Origin: Mesorhizobium sp. B2-1-8
GTDB lineage: Bacteria > Pseudomonadota > Alphaproteobacteria > Rhizobiales > Rhizobiaceae
Assembly: GCF_006442545.2 (NCBI RefSeq)
Contig: NZ_CP083952.1
Span: forward strand, 3,279,501-3,343,500
Reading direction: 5' to 3'
Length of the DNA stretch: 64,000 nt
In this document: in pieces, positions 26,771 to 35,781 of the stretch
How positions within the stretch are numbered: the first letter of the stretch is position 1
Layout: the number at the start of each line of letters is the position of its first letter
Made by a program: the position numbers and the translations under genes
The notes under the pieces: generated by a model
The model's input: the letters and a program-made list of their open reading frames with translations, nothing else
Databases searched by the model: none
Told to the model about the DNA's origin: nothing

Positions 26771-27061
26771 GTGACGGGTTTGAACGCCGACGCCGCGCCA
26801 CTGCCGCCGCGCTACCTGCGCACTTCGGAAGCTGCGCATTTCCTCAGTCTCTCGGCGCGCACGCTGGAGAAACATCGCACCTACGGCACCGGGCCTGCCT
26901 ATCGCAAACTCGGCGGCCGCGTCGTCTACGCCGTCGACGACCTTCAGGCCTGGGTGCAGCGCGGCGCCATGACATCGACATCCGACCCGCAAGGCTCGGT
27001 GCTGCCCGCCAAGCCTCAGGCCGCCCGCTTGATCGCCTATGCCGGACGCGAACGGCGCTGA
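26771..27061 (+). CDS. AlpA/excisionase-like helix-turn-helix protein
   Basis: 96 residues from a GTG at 26771; an earlier in-frame start at 26738 would overlap the terminator. The MerR-type winged helix is typical: RYLRTSEAAHFLSLSARTLEKHRT, then GPAYRKLGGRVVYAVDDLQAWV. Such proteins act as small repressors or recombination directionality factors in integrative elements. It sits before repA in the same order as in rhizobial ICEs. Confidence 0.8.
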   Translation: MTGLNADAAPLPPRYLRTSEAAHFLSLSARTLEKHRTYGTGPAYRKLGGRVVYAVDDLQAWVQRGAMTSTSDPQGSVLPAKPQAARLIAYAGRERR

Positions 27062-27078
27062 GCTCGCTGATCTCCCCC

Positions 27079-28134
27079 ATGTCGGCACGACCACGCCCAC
27101 CAATGGAGCGCGAACAGCTCGACCTGTTTCAGGCGCTGCCCGGCATTGTCGCGCCACGCGATGCGCAGGACCTCATGGCCTATCCCTTCTTCTCCCTCGC
27201 CAAATCCAGGCGCATCGCGCCGATCGACTTTCGCGCCGGCGATGTGGCTATCCGTGTCGAAGCGATGCCCGATCACGGTATGGCGACGATCTGGGATGCC
27301 GATATCCTGATCTGGGCGGCGAGCCAGATAGTCAATGCGCGGGACGCCGGATTGCGCACGTCGCGCCTGATGGCCGCGACGCCATATGAAATGCTCACTT
27401 TCATCGGCCGCGGCGTCTCTAAGCGAGACTACCAGCGCCTCAAGGCGGCGCTCGACCGCCTGCAGTCGACAAGCGTCGTCACCTCCATTCGCCAGCCCGC
27501 GGAAGGTCGGCGCCACCGCTTCTCGTGGATCAATGAATGGCAGGAACGATCCGGTCGAAACGGGTGCCCGCTGGGCGTCGAACTGGTCCTGCCTGATTGG
27601 TTCTATCGCGCCATCATGGACGACGCGCTGATCTTGACCATAGACGGCGCCTATTTCGGGCTGACGGGCGGTTTGGAGCGTTGGCTCTATCGGCTGGTGC
27701 GCAAGCATGGCGGACGCCAGCGCGCCGGTTGGCGTTTCGACATCCGGCACCTGCATCGGAAGTCCGGCAGCCTTTCACCGCTCAAGCGCTTCGCCTTCGA
27801 GTTGCGTGACATCGTGCGTCGCCAGCCATTGCCGGGATATCTGCTGTTTACGGAAGTCGAAGCCAGCGGCCGTGTGTTGTTGGCTTTCGAACCGGCGCCC
27901 ACGCCTGTTGACAGGCTCGTGCCATCGGGAACCCGAACTATCGTGCCATCGGGAACCGCATCCTCGTGCTTTCGGGAACCGCTATCGGCCTTAAGGGACG
28001 GGTCCGAAACGGAAAATTGCGCTCTTAACTTAGAGTCTAACTCTCAATCTAACAGTCTTGCGCGCAAACCGCGGACTGGGGGTGGGGGGCAGAAGCGGCG
28101 GTGCGTTGGGGCGCGCGAAGGAGGCGGCACATGA
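27079..28134 (+). CDS. Replication initiator protein A-like
   Basis: 351 residues. RepA-type initiator by its conserved core (LMAYPFFSLAKSRR, ATIWDADILIWAASQI, YEMLTFIGRG, LKAALDRLQSTSV, KRFAFELRDIVRRQ). It would allow autonomous replication of an excised circle or of a plasmid ancestor. The last 80 residues are low-complexity, with repeated VPSGT units. The stop overlaps the DUF2840 ATG. Confidence 0.88.
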   Translation: MSARPRPPMEREQLDLFQALPGIVAPRDAQDLMAYPFFSLAKSRRIAPIDFRAGDVAIRVEAMPDHGMATIWDADILIWAASQIVNARDAGLRTSRLMAATPYEMLTFIGRGVSKRDYQRLKAALDRLQSTSVVTSIRQPAEGRRHRFSWINEWQERSGRNGCPLGVELVLPDWFYRAIMDDALILTIDGAYFGLTGGLERWLYRLVRKHGGRQRAGWRFDIRHLHRKSGSLSPLKRFAFELRDIVRRQPLPGYLLFTEVEASGRVLLAFEPAPTPVDRLVPSGTRTIVPSGTASSCFREPLSALRDGSETENCALNLESNSQSNSLARKPRTGGGGQKRRCVGAREGGGT

Positions 28135-28622
28135 CGCCGTCTACCCAATCGGCTCCGCGCGGCACCCTCACGACGGTCGAGCTGATCTGGATCGAGAAGC
28201 GGATCGAGCACCGCATCCGCTTCGGACGCCCCGCCCAAGAGATGATCATCGACGAGCGGCGCCGCGTCCTAGGATTTGTGCCGGGCAGCATTTTTGCCTT
28301 CGTGCGCTGGGTGGCGAATGACTTTGGCACCATCGCTTCGCGCATCGACATCGTGCGTGCCGTCTTGCCCGGTGAACCATATCAGACGCTGCCTCACATC
28401 CGGCCAGGCGGCGAGATCCTGCTCAAGATCGCAGGCTGGGACAAGGTCGAGCGGGTTCTCAAACTGATCGACGCGATCGAGAGGATAGGCTTCGATCCGG
28501 TCGAGGCCGCACCGGACCATTGGCGTCAGGCCCACAACCGCCTGGTTGCCGGCGGAACACCGCGAGCCTATTCACTCGAGCAGCACCGGGCCTTTCTGTT
28601 GCGCAAGCGAGCGACATCATGA
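28131..28622 (+). CDS. DUF2840 domain protein
   Basis: 163 residues from ATG 28131 with GAAGGAGG upstream. VELIWIEKRIEHRIRFG and the long helical remainder are DUF2840 features. It is always found in this position between repA and traF in rhizobial transfer modules; function unknown. Overlaps both neighbours by four bases (ATGA). Confidence 0.85.
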   Translation: MTPSTQSAPRGTLTTVELIWIEKRIEHRIRFGRPAQEMIIDERRRVLGFVPGSIFAFVRWVANDFGTIASRIDIVRAVLPGEPYQTLPHIRPGGEILLKIAGWDKVERVLKLIDAIERIGFDPVEAAPDHWRQAHNRLVAGGTPRAYSLEQHRAFLLRKRATS

Positions 28623-29164
28623 GCCGCGCCGCTTGTATAGTCGCGGCGCTCGCGGCCGTCGTCGCGACGGTCGCTCCGGCTGCCGTGGGGATGCCGCCGC
28701 TGCTGCTATGGAACGCGTCGGCCAGTGCGCCGATCGGGCTCTACGCGATCGGAAAAATGGCCGTGCCTACGGCTGGCGGGCTCGCCGTCATCGAGCCACC
28801 GGAGACAGTCGCCCGGTTCGCCGCGGAGCGCGATTACCTTCCGCGCGGTGTGCCGATGCTGAAGCACATCGAAGGGCTTCCCGGGCAGCTAGTCTGCCGC
28901 GTCGATCGCGTCATCACCGTCGACGGGATTGCGGTCGGTGCCGCACTGGAGCGCGACCGCAAGGGGCGCGTGCTGCCTGACTGGCAGGGCTGCCGCATCA
29001 TCGCCGCCGCCGAAATCTTCGTCATGAATCCAAAGGTCCCAGACAGTCTCGACGGCCGCTATTTCGGCCCGTTCCCGGCGAGCTCGATCGTCGGACGCGC
29101 GCTACCGCTTTGGACCGACGAGAGAGGCGATGGCCATCACACCTGGCTCGCTCCCGTGAATTGA
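28619..29164 (+). CDS. traF: TraF-like conjugal transfer signal peptidase (S26)
   Basis: 181 residues: N-terminal signal anchor (CIVAALAAVVATVAPAAVG), then the S26 catalytic serine in NASASAPIGLYAIG and the lysine in RGVPMLKHIEGLPGQ. TraF peptidases process or circularise pilin subunits during conjugation. ATGA overlap with DUF2840. The pilin and secretion genes it would serve are not in this window. Confidence 0.88.
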   Translation: MSRAACIVAALAAVVATVAPAAVGMPPLLLWNASASAPIGLYAIGKMAVPTAGGLAVIEPPETVARFAAERDYLPRGVPMLKHIEGLPGQLVCRVDRVITVDGIAVGAALERDRKGRVLPDWQGCRIIAAAEIFVMNPKVPDSLDGRYFGPFPASSIVGRALPLWTDERGDGHHTWLAPVN

Positions 29165-29200
29165 AATTCAGCCCAGTCAACAGAAAGAAGGAGGCATTCC

Positions 29201-29530
29201 ATGGCCGAGATCGGCGTGTTCCAGAAAACAGAAACTGGCTATTCGGGACGCATTCAAACGCTGCTCGTCGATGTCGAGCTGGTGCTTGTCCCGACCGGAA
29301 CGTCGGACAACAAGGCGCCGGATTTTCGCATCCACATCGGCGATGGCAGCGGCCCCGAAGTCGGCGCGGCCTGGAAGGAAACCGGGCAGACGGCTGGCGA
29401 ATACCTTTCCTGCCGATTGGAGGATCCGCTGTTTGCTCGGCGTTTTCGCGCCAGCCTCTTCCGCTCCGATGACGGCTCCTGGTCGCTGCGCTGGATGCGG
29501 CCGAAATCGCGGCAGGCGCGTGCGCGATGA
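29201..29530 (+). CDS. DUF736 domain protein
   Basis: 109 residues; IGVFQKTETGYSGRIQTLLVD and AAWKETGQTAGEYLSCRLEDP match DUF736, a small beta-rich protein carried by rhizobial ICEs and plasmids. AGAAGGAGG precedes the ATG. Coupled to the transglycosylase gene by ATGA. Confidence 0.88.
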   Translation: MAEIGVFQKTETGYSGRIQTLLVDVELVLVPTGTSDNKAPDFRIHIGDGSGPEVGAAWKETGQTAGEYLSCRLEDPLFARRFRASLFRSDDGSWSLRWMRPKSRQARAR

Positions 29531-30303
29531 GGGAGCCATCGGCGCCGAAAGATGCGGACGAAAGCCGGCCTGTCGGTTGGTTGGCTGGTCGGCGTGAGGC
29601 CCTTCGCTTTGTCGCCGGCATGCTGATCTTCTGTCACGCAATGACGGGGGCCGTCGCGCAATCGGCGCAGGTCTCCCGCAAATCCGCGGACGATCCTTAT
29701 GCCGTGGATATCGCCGAGGCATCGCATCGCTATCGCATTCCTCAGCGCTGGATACGGGCAATCATGCTCCTCGAAAGCGCCCACGACCCACGCGCCGTGT
29801 CACGAAAGGGGGCCGTGGGCTTGATGCAGATCATGCCCGCGACTTGGGCCGAGCTGCGCCTTCGTCATCAGCTCGGCCGCGATCCCTATGATCCACGCGA
29901 CAACATCCTTGCCGGGACGGCCTATCTTCGCGAGTTGTATGATCGATACGGTTCACCGGGTTTCCTGGCCGCCTACAATGCGGGGCCAGGGCGTTACGAA
30001 GCCTCCTTTAAGGGTCTGCCGCTGCCGGCTGAGACGCGGGCCTATGTTGCGAAGCTTCGCCCACTCTGGGGAGGTGCTGATGCGCCCGGCGCGCTCACCG
30101 CCGGCCACGCCAAACCATTCACCTGGAAGATCGCGCCACTGTTCATCACGCGGCCGGCCGCTGGCGCCGGATCCGGTCGAGGGGTCGGCAAGGGCGCATC
30201 CGGCGACCCATCAACGGCCTCCTCGCTGTGTGATCTCTTCGCGGCCGGTCTGCACGCGCGCGACCTGTTCGCCGCGTCCGAAGCCGGAGCACCGAAGCAA
30301 TGA
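29527..30303 (+). CDS. Lytic transglycosylase (SLT domain)
   Basis: 258 residues with an N-terminal signal/anchor (FVAGMLIFCHAMTGAVAQ). The SLT domain holds the catalytic glutamate in IMLLESAHDPRAVS and the motifs KGAVGLMQIMPATW and FLAAYNAGPGRY. It would open peptidoglycan for the transfer apparatus. The IS66 insertion begins 80 bases after its stop. Confidence 0.9.
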   Translation: MREPSAPKDADESRPVGWLAGRREALRFVAGMLIFCHAMTGAVAQSAQVSRKSADDPYAVDIAEASHRYRIPQRWIRAIMLLESAHDPRAVSRKGAVGLMQIMPATWAELRLRHQLGRDPYDPRDNILAGTAYLRELYDRYGSPGFLAAYNAGPGRYEASFKGLPLPAETRAYVAKLRPLWGGADAPGALTAGHAKPFTWKIAPLFITRPAAGAGSGRGVGKGASGDPSTASSLCDLFAAGLHARDLFAASEAGAPKQ

Positions 30304-30375
30304 CGGCGATTTTTTCAAATCGTGCCCGGGCGTTGTCCTGGATGTCAGGGCGTACCAAAGGGCGCGAGCACGAGG

Positions 30376-30383
30376 CAACAACC
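30376..30383 (+). repeat. 8-bp target duplication of IS66, left
   Basis: CAACAACC directly before the left IR. The identical octamer follows the right IR at 33733-33740, as expected for IS66 transposition. Confidence 0.85.
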
Positions 30384-30472
30384 GTAAGCGTCCGGACGCT
30401 GCACATCGGGTCAGATCTTGACAGGAATCCTGGATTTGGCGGCTCGGGGAAGCAGCACGTCGACGCGGTTCG

Positions 30473-30682
30473 CTACTCTTTAGGAGGCTCCGATTTCGCG
30501 ATCACTGCCTCTGCTCGCTCTATCGCTGCTTGGAGCTCATCGCTCTGCCATGAATCGGCGGAATGGCCATCGTCGAACGACCGGTCGTGGGTCTCTCTCG
30601 CGCGTGACGTGAGTTCACGAAGCGCGGCAATGGCCTCGGCAAGCAGTTCAGCATCTGCCCCGCCTCGGGAAGACTGTGTCAT
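30473..30682 (-). CDS. Passenger small protein in IS66
   Basis: 69 residues starting MTQSSRGGADAELL. Acidic and helical (LLAEAIAALRELTSRARE, LQAAIERAEAVIAKSE), possibly coiled coil. It lies between tnpC and the left IR. Not a known transposition gene. Confidence 0.5.
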   Translation of the reverse strand: MTQSSRGGADAELLAEAIAALRELTSRARETHDRSFDDGHSADSWQSDELQAAIERAEAVIAKSEPPKE

Positions 30683-30797
30683 CTCTTCATCCTCGTCATA
30701 TTGCAATTATGGGCCATCGAGCACGATCGTTACAACATACGACGATCGCTATTGGCCTTTGTTCAAGCTTTGCCAATTGGCGAGAGCCTGGTTTTGC

Positions 30798-32345
30798 TCA
30801 GGTGGCGTCGGCCGACCCTTTGGGTGTCCAGTTCCACGGCAGGAGTTCGTCGAGGCGGTTGACTGGGTGTCCATCGACCATGCGGGTGAGCACATCGCGC
30901 AGCCAGGCGCAGGGCTCGACGTCATTGAGCTTGCAGGTTTCGATCAGCGAACACAGCACCGCCCACCGATGACCACCGCCGTCGCTGCCCGCGAAGAGGT
31001 GGTTCTTGCGGCCGAGACTGACCGGACGGATCGCGCGCTCGACCGGGTTGGTGTCGAGCTCGATGCGACCGTCGTGCAGGAAGCGGGTCAGGCCGTCCCA
31101 GCGCGAGAGCGCGTAGCGGACCGCTACGGCGAGTGTGCTTCGTCCCGACAACAGTGGAAGCTGCGCTTCGAGCCAGACCCGCATGGCGTCGACAATTGGT
31201 TTCGAACGGCTGCGCCGAGATGCAAACCGATGCGCCGGCGACTGACCGCGAACGTCGGCTTCGACGGCATAGAGTTCGCCGATCCGGCGCAAAGCTTCGA
31301 TCGCGATCGGTGCGTTGGTGGCCTGCGCCACGTCGTAGAACTTGCGCCGGGTGTGCGCCCAACAGGCAGCAAGAACGATGTCTCCCTTGACGGTGAGCTG
31401 CTCGAAGCCGGCATAGCCATCGACATGGAGCACGCCCTTGAAGTGCTCGAGATGCGAGGCTGGACGTTCGGCCTTGCGGTCCGGCGCGAACAGATAGACC
31501 GCAGCCGGCGGCCCCGGTCCGCCCCATGGCCGCTGCTCACGGGCGTATACCCACAGCCTGCCGGTCTTGGTGCGGCCGCGGCCCGGATCAAGCACCGGAA
31601 CCGGCGTGTCGTCGGCAAACAGATGATTGGAAGCGAACACGCTTTTGGCAAGCCGCTCATGCAGGGCTTCGAGCCACCAGCAGGCGCCGCCAACCCATCC
31701 GGCGAGTGTCGAACGCGGAAGATCGACACCACTGCGTGCGAAGATCTGCGACTGCCGATAGAGCGGGGTATGGTCGCAATATTTGGCTGTCAGCACCTGC
31801 GCCAGCAGCGCCGGCGTTGCCATGCCGCCGGCGATCAGCCGCTCCGGAGCTGGCACTTGCACGACCGTCTCGCAGGTCCGGCAGGCATATTTTGGTCGCG
31901 TTGTCCTGATCACACGAAGCTGCGCTGGCACCCAGTCCAGCATCTCGCTCACGCTCTCGCCGATGGGATGCAGCGCGCCGCCGCAGCCCGTGCAGACTGT
32001 GCTGCCGACATCGAGCAGGACGTCCTCGCGCGGCAGATGATCGGGCAGCGACTTGCGATGGGATTGCCGCTCGGCCGACAGCTTGCCTGCGAACGGACGG
32101 CTCTCCCGGATGCGAGCAACATCGGCATCGAGCTCTTCCAGCGCGAGCGCGAGCTGGTCGGGATCAAGCTGCTCGGAACTGCGGCCGAACTGCGCTCGCT
32201 GGAGCTTTTTGATGATCGACTGAAGCCGCTCGATCTCGCCGTCGCGGCTCTCGACCGCAGCCGCCATGTCGCGCACGAGACGCTGCAAAAGCTGCGGGTC
32301 GGAAGGCAGATTCGCGAGATCGATCAACATGACCGAATCTATCAC
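30798..32345 (-). CDS. tnpC: IS66 transposase TnpC
   Basis: 515-residue DDE transposase. N-terminal leucine-zipper-like helix (AAVESRDGEIERLQSIIKK), zinc-finger segment (CTGCGGALHPIGE with CRTC later), catalytic acidic residues in HLFADDTPVPVLDPG and in VLHVDGYAGFEQL, and the conserved end EPCAWLRDVLTRM. Apparently intact. Confidence 0.92.
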   Translation of the reverse strand: MIDSVMLIDLANLPSDPQLLQRLVRDMAAAVESRDGEIERLQSIIKKLQRAQFGRSSEQLDPDQLALALEELDADVARIRESRPFAGKLSAERQSHRKSLPDHLPREDVLLDVGSTVCTGCGGALHPIGESVSEMLDWVPAQLRVIRTTRPKYACRTCETVVQVPAPERLIAGGMATPALLAQVLTAKYCDHTPLYRQSQIFARSGVDLPRSTLAGWVGGACWWLEALHERLAKSVFASNHLFADDTPVPVLDPGRGRTKTGRLWVYAREQRPWGGPGPPAAVYLFAPDRKAERPASHLEHFKGVLHVDGYAGFEQLTVKGDIVLAACWAHTRRKFYDVAQATNAPIAIEALRRIGELYAVEADVRGQSPAHRFASRRSRSKPIVDAMRVWLEAQLPLLSGRSTLAVAVRYALSRWDGLTRFLHDGRIELDTNPVERAIRPVSLGRKNHLFAGSDGGGHRWAVLCSLIETCKLNDVEPCAWLRDVLTRMVDGHPVNRLDELLPWNWTPKGSADAT

Positions 32346-32402
32346 AAACAGCCCAGGAACCCAAGGATTCCGGGCCTTTTTGGGACTATCGGCGAGCCGA
32401 TT

Positions 32403-32753
32403 TCAGCCGGCCAGGGCTGGCCTCCAGACACGCTCGGGAGCGCGCCAGTCGATGCCTTCGATCAGCATTGCAAGCTGCGCCGGCGTCAGCGTGATCGAAC
32501 CATCATAGCTCGCCATCACCGGCCACGCGAAGCTGCCCTGATCAAGCCGCTTGGTGAACAGGCACAGGCCGTTTCCGTCCCAGAACAGGATCTTCAGCAT
32601 CGACGCCTTCTTACCCCGGAAGGCAAAAAGATGGCCCGAGAACGGGTCCTGCTTCAGCGCTTGCTGCACCAGCATGGCGAGCCCGTCGAGACCCTTCCTC
32701 ATATCGGTGTAGCCCAGCGCCAGATGCACTTTCACGCCCGCGGGAACGATCAT
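32403..32753 (-). CDS. tnpB: IS66 accessory protein TnpB
   Basis: 116 residues; the classic IS66 Orf2 sequence (VKVHLALGYTDMRKGLDGLA, FAFRGKKASMLKILFWDGNG, LCLFTKRLDQG). Intact; its start overlaps the tnpA stop. Confidence 0.93.
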   Translation of the reverse strand: MIVPAGVKVHLALGYTDMRKGLDGLAMLVQQALKQDPFSGHLFAFRGKKASMLKILFWDGNGLCLFTKRLDQGSFAWPVMASYDGSITLTPAQLAMLIEGIDWRAPERVWRPALAG

Positions 32754-33650
32754 TATGTTCCTGTTCCTTCGCTTTCAAGATGCTCGCGAACTGCATCCGG
32801 ATCGCTTCCGGTAGCGGCGAAGACGCGGCGGCCGTCAGGCAGATCAATCGCCGTCATTCCATCAGGCGGCTGTACCAGGCTCTGCAGAAGGCGCACCGCC
32901 GCGGTGTCATCGCCCATCGCCACAGCCGCCAGCTTCGCGCGCTTCTTCTGCGCTACGCCGAACTGCGCGCGCCAACGGAACAACAGCCCCGTGACGATTC
33001 CGTGCTTTCGCGCGACCTGCGAGACGCTGACACCTGGCCGATCGCTCTCCAGCGCAATGGCGTGCTTTTTCCTCATCGCTGAAGAAGCGTCGGGCAGGTT
33101 GCCGGGGCGTGCCCGGATCATCGTTCGACGCGGCCGTCAAGCTCGATTCCGGCGGCGTTCCGTTAGCACTAGTGCTAACGGCCGGGCGGGCGGAGGGATG
33201 AAGATGCGCCCGCCAGTCGATTTCGACCTCACCCTCATCCAGTCGGTCACGCCATATGCGCAAGCTCGTCGGCGAAAGATGCAGCGCCGCGGCATATTCG
33301 CGAACACCCATGCCGCTCCAGTTCATCGCCTCGACATGCATCGCCCAGTACGCCTGGACAGCACGGTTGCGCACATCCGTGGTCACCGAAAAGCGCAGCC
33401 GAGCGCGCTTTTTCTGCCGCTTCGCTCGCTCTTCCAGGCGCTTCTGACGGCGCAATTCCGCCTGATATTCCGCATGCTTACGAGCCGCCTCGTTGCCCGC
33501 GAAGTACTTCAGCCAACGATCGAGCGTGTCCTTCGTCAGGCGATGCACGCGGCAATACTCGGTCCGCGTCATACCGCTGCGCTGCCACGCCTCGACGTGA
33601 ACCACCCACCAGGATTGCCGCGCCTTGTTCTCGAAATGTCTCAAATTCAC
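32753..33650 (-). pseudogene. tnpA: IS66 accessory protein TnpA gene, frameshifted
   Basis: Two adjoining frames make one 298-residue protein if one A is removed from the run in GAGGAAAAAGCAC near 33070: ARRFFSDEEK joins HAIALESDRPGVSVSQ. N-terminal parts are two helix-turn-helix-like repeats (VVHVEAWQRSGMTRTEYCRV and AMHVEAMNWSGMGVREYAAA). The relation needed is +1, not the usual -1, so an inactivating insertion is more likely than programmed recoding. Confidence 0.7.
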
Positions 33651-33732
33651 CGGAGATCCTCCATGCTACGAAGGAGCCCGACATATGGCGCGAATGCACT
33701 ACTCAATCTGGGTGCAGGGACCGGACGCTTAC

Positions 33733-33740
33733 CAACAACC
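33733..33740 (+). repeat. 8-bp target duplication of IS66, right
   Basis: CAACAACC, identical to 30376-30383. Confidence 0.85.
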
Positions 33741-33903
33741 GAGGGATGGCAAGATAAAAGGGCGCACATTGTGCTGCGGTCGGTTGATTGGATTTGCTGT
33801 TTTTTTTGCCATTTTCAGCACATTGCAGCGTTGCAGCGCAATGTGCGGGCAGCACGCAACCCTTTGTATTCACTATGCCTTTGGCAATGTGTTGGCGGGC
33901 GCC
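33741..33903 (+). other. Candidate oriT region upstream of the relaxase
   Basis: Short AT-rich interval before the relaxase start. It contains a perfect 8-bp inverted repeat CACATTGC / GCAATGTG (33819-33826 and 33838-33845) around an 11-base loop, and a related GCACATTGTGC at 33764. Relaxase genes usually lie next to their oriT. Inference from position and symmetry only. Confidence 0.35.
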
Positions 33904-35643
33904 GTGTCCGATGAACGCGAATTCCGCATCCGTCCGGGGCGCAGTCGCTCGACGCGAGCCCAGTCCTCGCGGCCCTTCATCGCCCAGGCGCTTGCAGCGG
34001 CGCAAAAGGCCGGCGGCAGCGTGTCGCGTTCCGGCCGGGTCGGGTCAGGCAAGCACTCGCAGTTCGGACGTGGCAGAGCGGCCAGCGTTCAGGCCAACCG
34101 CTTGCTTACCGGCCGCTTTCGCGCGGTCACGATCAAGACTCGTGTGGTCCGCCATTCGAAGCGTGGCGCGCCGTTGGCGACCCACCTCAATTATCTGAGC
34201 CGCGAGGGCGTCACCCGGGACGACGCGAAAGCTCGTATGTTCGGACCGCAGGTGGACGATGCGCCGAGCACGGATTTCGCCAGGCGCTGCAAGGAAGACC
34301 GGCATCATTTCCGCTTCATCGTCTCGCCAGAGGACGCCGTCGAGATGGCCGACCTGAAATCCTTTACCCGCGATCTTATGGGTCGCATGCAGAAGGATCT
34401 CGGCACGTCACTCGACTGGATCGCGGTCGATCATTGGAACACCGACAACCCGCATGTCCACGTCATCCTGCGCGGCCGGGCCGACGACGGCCAAGACCTG
34501 GTGATCTCGCGCGACTACATCAGCCGTGGCATGCGCGATCGCGCAAGCGACCTCGTCACGCAGGAGCTCGGCCCCCGGTCCGATCTTGAAATCCGCCGGC
34601 ATGTCGAGCGTCAGATCGAGGCCGAGCGATGGACCGGGCTCGATCGCCAGTTGCTGCGGGACGCGCGCGACAACGCTGTCATCGATCTCGCGCCGCATGC
34701 CGATCGCCAGCCTGATGAATTCATCGCGCCCAAGCTCGGGCGGCTACGCAGGCTGGAAACGCTCGGCCTCGCCGAGCAGCTCGGTCCCGGCCAATGGATC
34801 CTCAGCGACAAGGCCGAGGCCACGCTGCGCCAGATGGGTGAGCGCGGCGACGTCATCACACGCATGCATCGCGCACTTTCAGCCCGCGACATCGAACGCG
34901 CGACCACCAGCTATGTGCTGGCCGCCGAGAACGTCGTTGAGAAGATTATCGGTCGGCTGGTCGAGCGCGGACTGGATGACGAACTCAAGGGTACGGCCTA
35001 TGCGGTCATCGATGGTGTCGATGGCCGTTGTCATCACGTCCGCCTCGCCGATATCGAGGCGGCGGGCGACGGCGCACCAGGCTCGGTCGTCGAACTGCGC
35101 AAATTCGAGGACGCTCAGGGACGCCGGCGGCTGGCGCTTGCCGTGCGCTCCGATCTCGACATCGACAGACAGGTCGTTGCGGAGGGGGCGACCTGGCTCG
35201 ACCGGCAGGCGCTCGCCCGTCCTGCCGCGGCTCTTTCCAATGGCGGCTTCGGCGCCGAGGTGCGCCAGGCGCTCGACCGGCGCGCGGAGCACCTGGTCGG
35301 ACTGGGGCTGGCCGAGCGGCGGCCGGGCGGAACTGTCTTTGCGGGCAACTTGGTCGACACGCTGCGCCGAAGGGAACTCGACGCGCTGGGCAGCCGGCTC
35401 GCGGTCCAAACCGGCCAGCCATTCAACCGCGCCGCTAAAGGCGAATTCGTGTCCGGCACCTACCGACAACGCTTCGCGCTCGCATCCGGCCGTTTCGCGA
35501 TGATCGATGACGGGCTCGGCTTCCAGCTGGTGCCCTGGACGCCGTCGTTGGAGCGACATCTCGGCAATCACGTCTCCGGGGTCATGCGCGGCGACGGCGG
35601 CGCCGATTGGAGTTTCGGCCGTAAGCGCGGACTTGGTTTGTGA
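33904..35643 (+). CDS. Relaxase, DUF3363 / RlxS type
   Basis: 579 residues from GTG 33904 (SDEREFRIRPGRSRSTRAQ, the usual start of the family); the open frame upstream is non-coding in style. The N-domain carries HFRFIVSPEDAVEM and the HUH-type metal site NPHVHVILRG; the C-terminal two thirds is DUF3363 (EFIAPKLGRLRRLETLGLA, AVIDGVDGRCHHVRL). It would nick oriT and pilot the strand. The first histidine-rich motifs are complete, so it looks functional. Confidence 0.9.
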   Translation: MSDEREFRIRPGRSRSTRAQSSRPFIAQALAAAQKAGGSVSRSGRVGSGKHSQFGRGRAASVQANRLLTGRFRAVTIKTRVVRHSKRGAPLATHLNYLSREGVTRDDAKARMFGPQVDDAPSTDFARRCKEDRHHFRFIVSPEDAVEMADLKSFTRDLMGRMQKDLGTSLDWIAVDHWNTDNPHVHVILRGRADDGQDLVISRDYISRGMRDRASDLVTQELGPRSDLEIRRHVERQIEAERWTGLDRQLLRDARDNAVIDLAPHADRQPDEFIAPKLGRLRRLETLGLAEQLGPGQWILSDKAEATLRQMGERGDVITRMHRALSARDIERATTSYVLAAENVVEKIIGRLVERGLDDELKGTAYAVIDGVDGRCHHVRLADIEAAGDGAPGSVVELRKFEDAQGRRRLALAVRSDLDIDRQVVAEGATWLDRQALARPAAALSNGGFGAEVRQALDRRAEHLVGLGLAERRPGGTVFAGNLVDTLRRRELDALGSRLAVQTGQPFNRAAKGEFVSGTYRQRFALASGRFAMIDDGLGFQLVPWTPSLERHLGNHVSGVMRGDGGADWSFGRKRGLGL

Positions 35644-35781
35644 CGGCGCCTTTTACGAGGAACCGATCTGTCTGCCGATCGCCTGTCTTCCTTGTCGATA
35701 GCGCGACGCGGCGCGATGGGCGTGATCCGGCTGTTGAATTTCTCCTCAACCTCGCCGACCTCGGGAGCGAGGAGAAGCCAG

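Larger units (their letters stand above)
30384..33732 (-). mobile_element. IS66-family insertion sequence, complete ends, 3349 bp
   Basis: Terminal repeats GTAAGCGTCCGG-ACGCTGCAC (left) and, on the other strand, GTAAGCGTCCGG-TCCCTGCAC (right), 18 of 21 positions alike, bounded by an 8-bp duplication. Contains tnpA (frameshifted), tnpB, tnpC and one passenger ORF. It is longer than typical 2.5-2.7 kb relatives because of the extended tnpA and the passenger. It lies between the transglycosylase and the relaxase genes. Confidence 0.9.

Noticed and set aside
27930..27990. VPSGT repeats in the RepA-like tail as an iteron or CRISPR-like array
   Set aside because: Only two or three short imperfect units inside a coding frame; no regular spacing or spacers.
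32753..33121. Treating the 122-codon frame as a complete short TnpA with programmed frameshifting
   Set aside because: The needed shift is +1 at an A5 run with no conserved slippery signal; a single-base insertion in one longer gene explains it better.
30300..33914. A 1204-codon open frame on the plus strand
   Set aside because: It runs antisense to the IS66 tnpC, tnpB and tnpA genes, which carry clear family motifs. The long frame is a GC-rich shadow.
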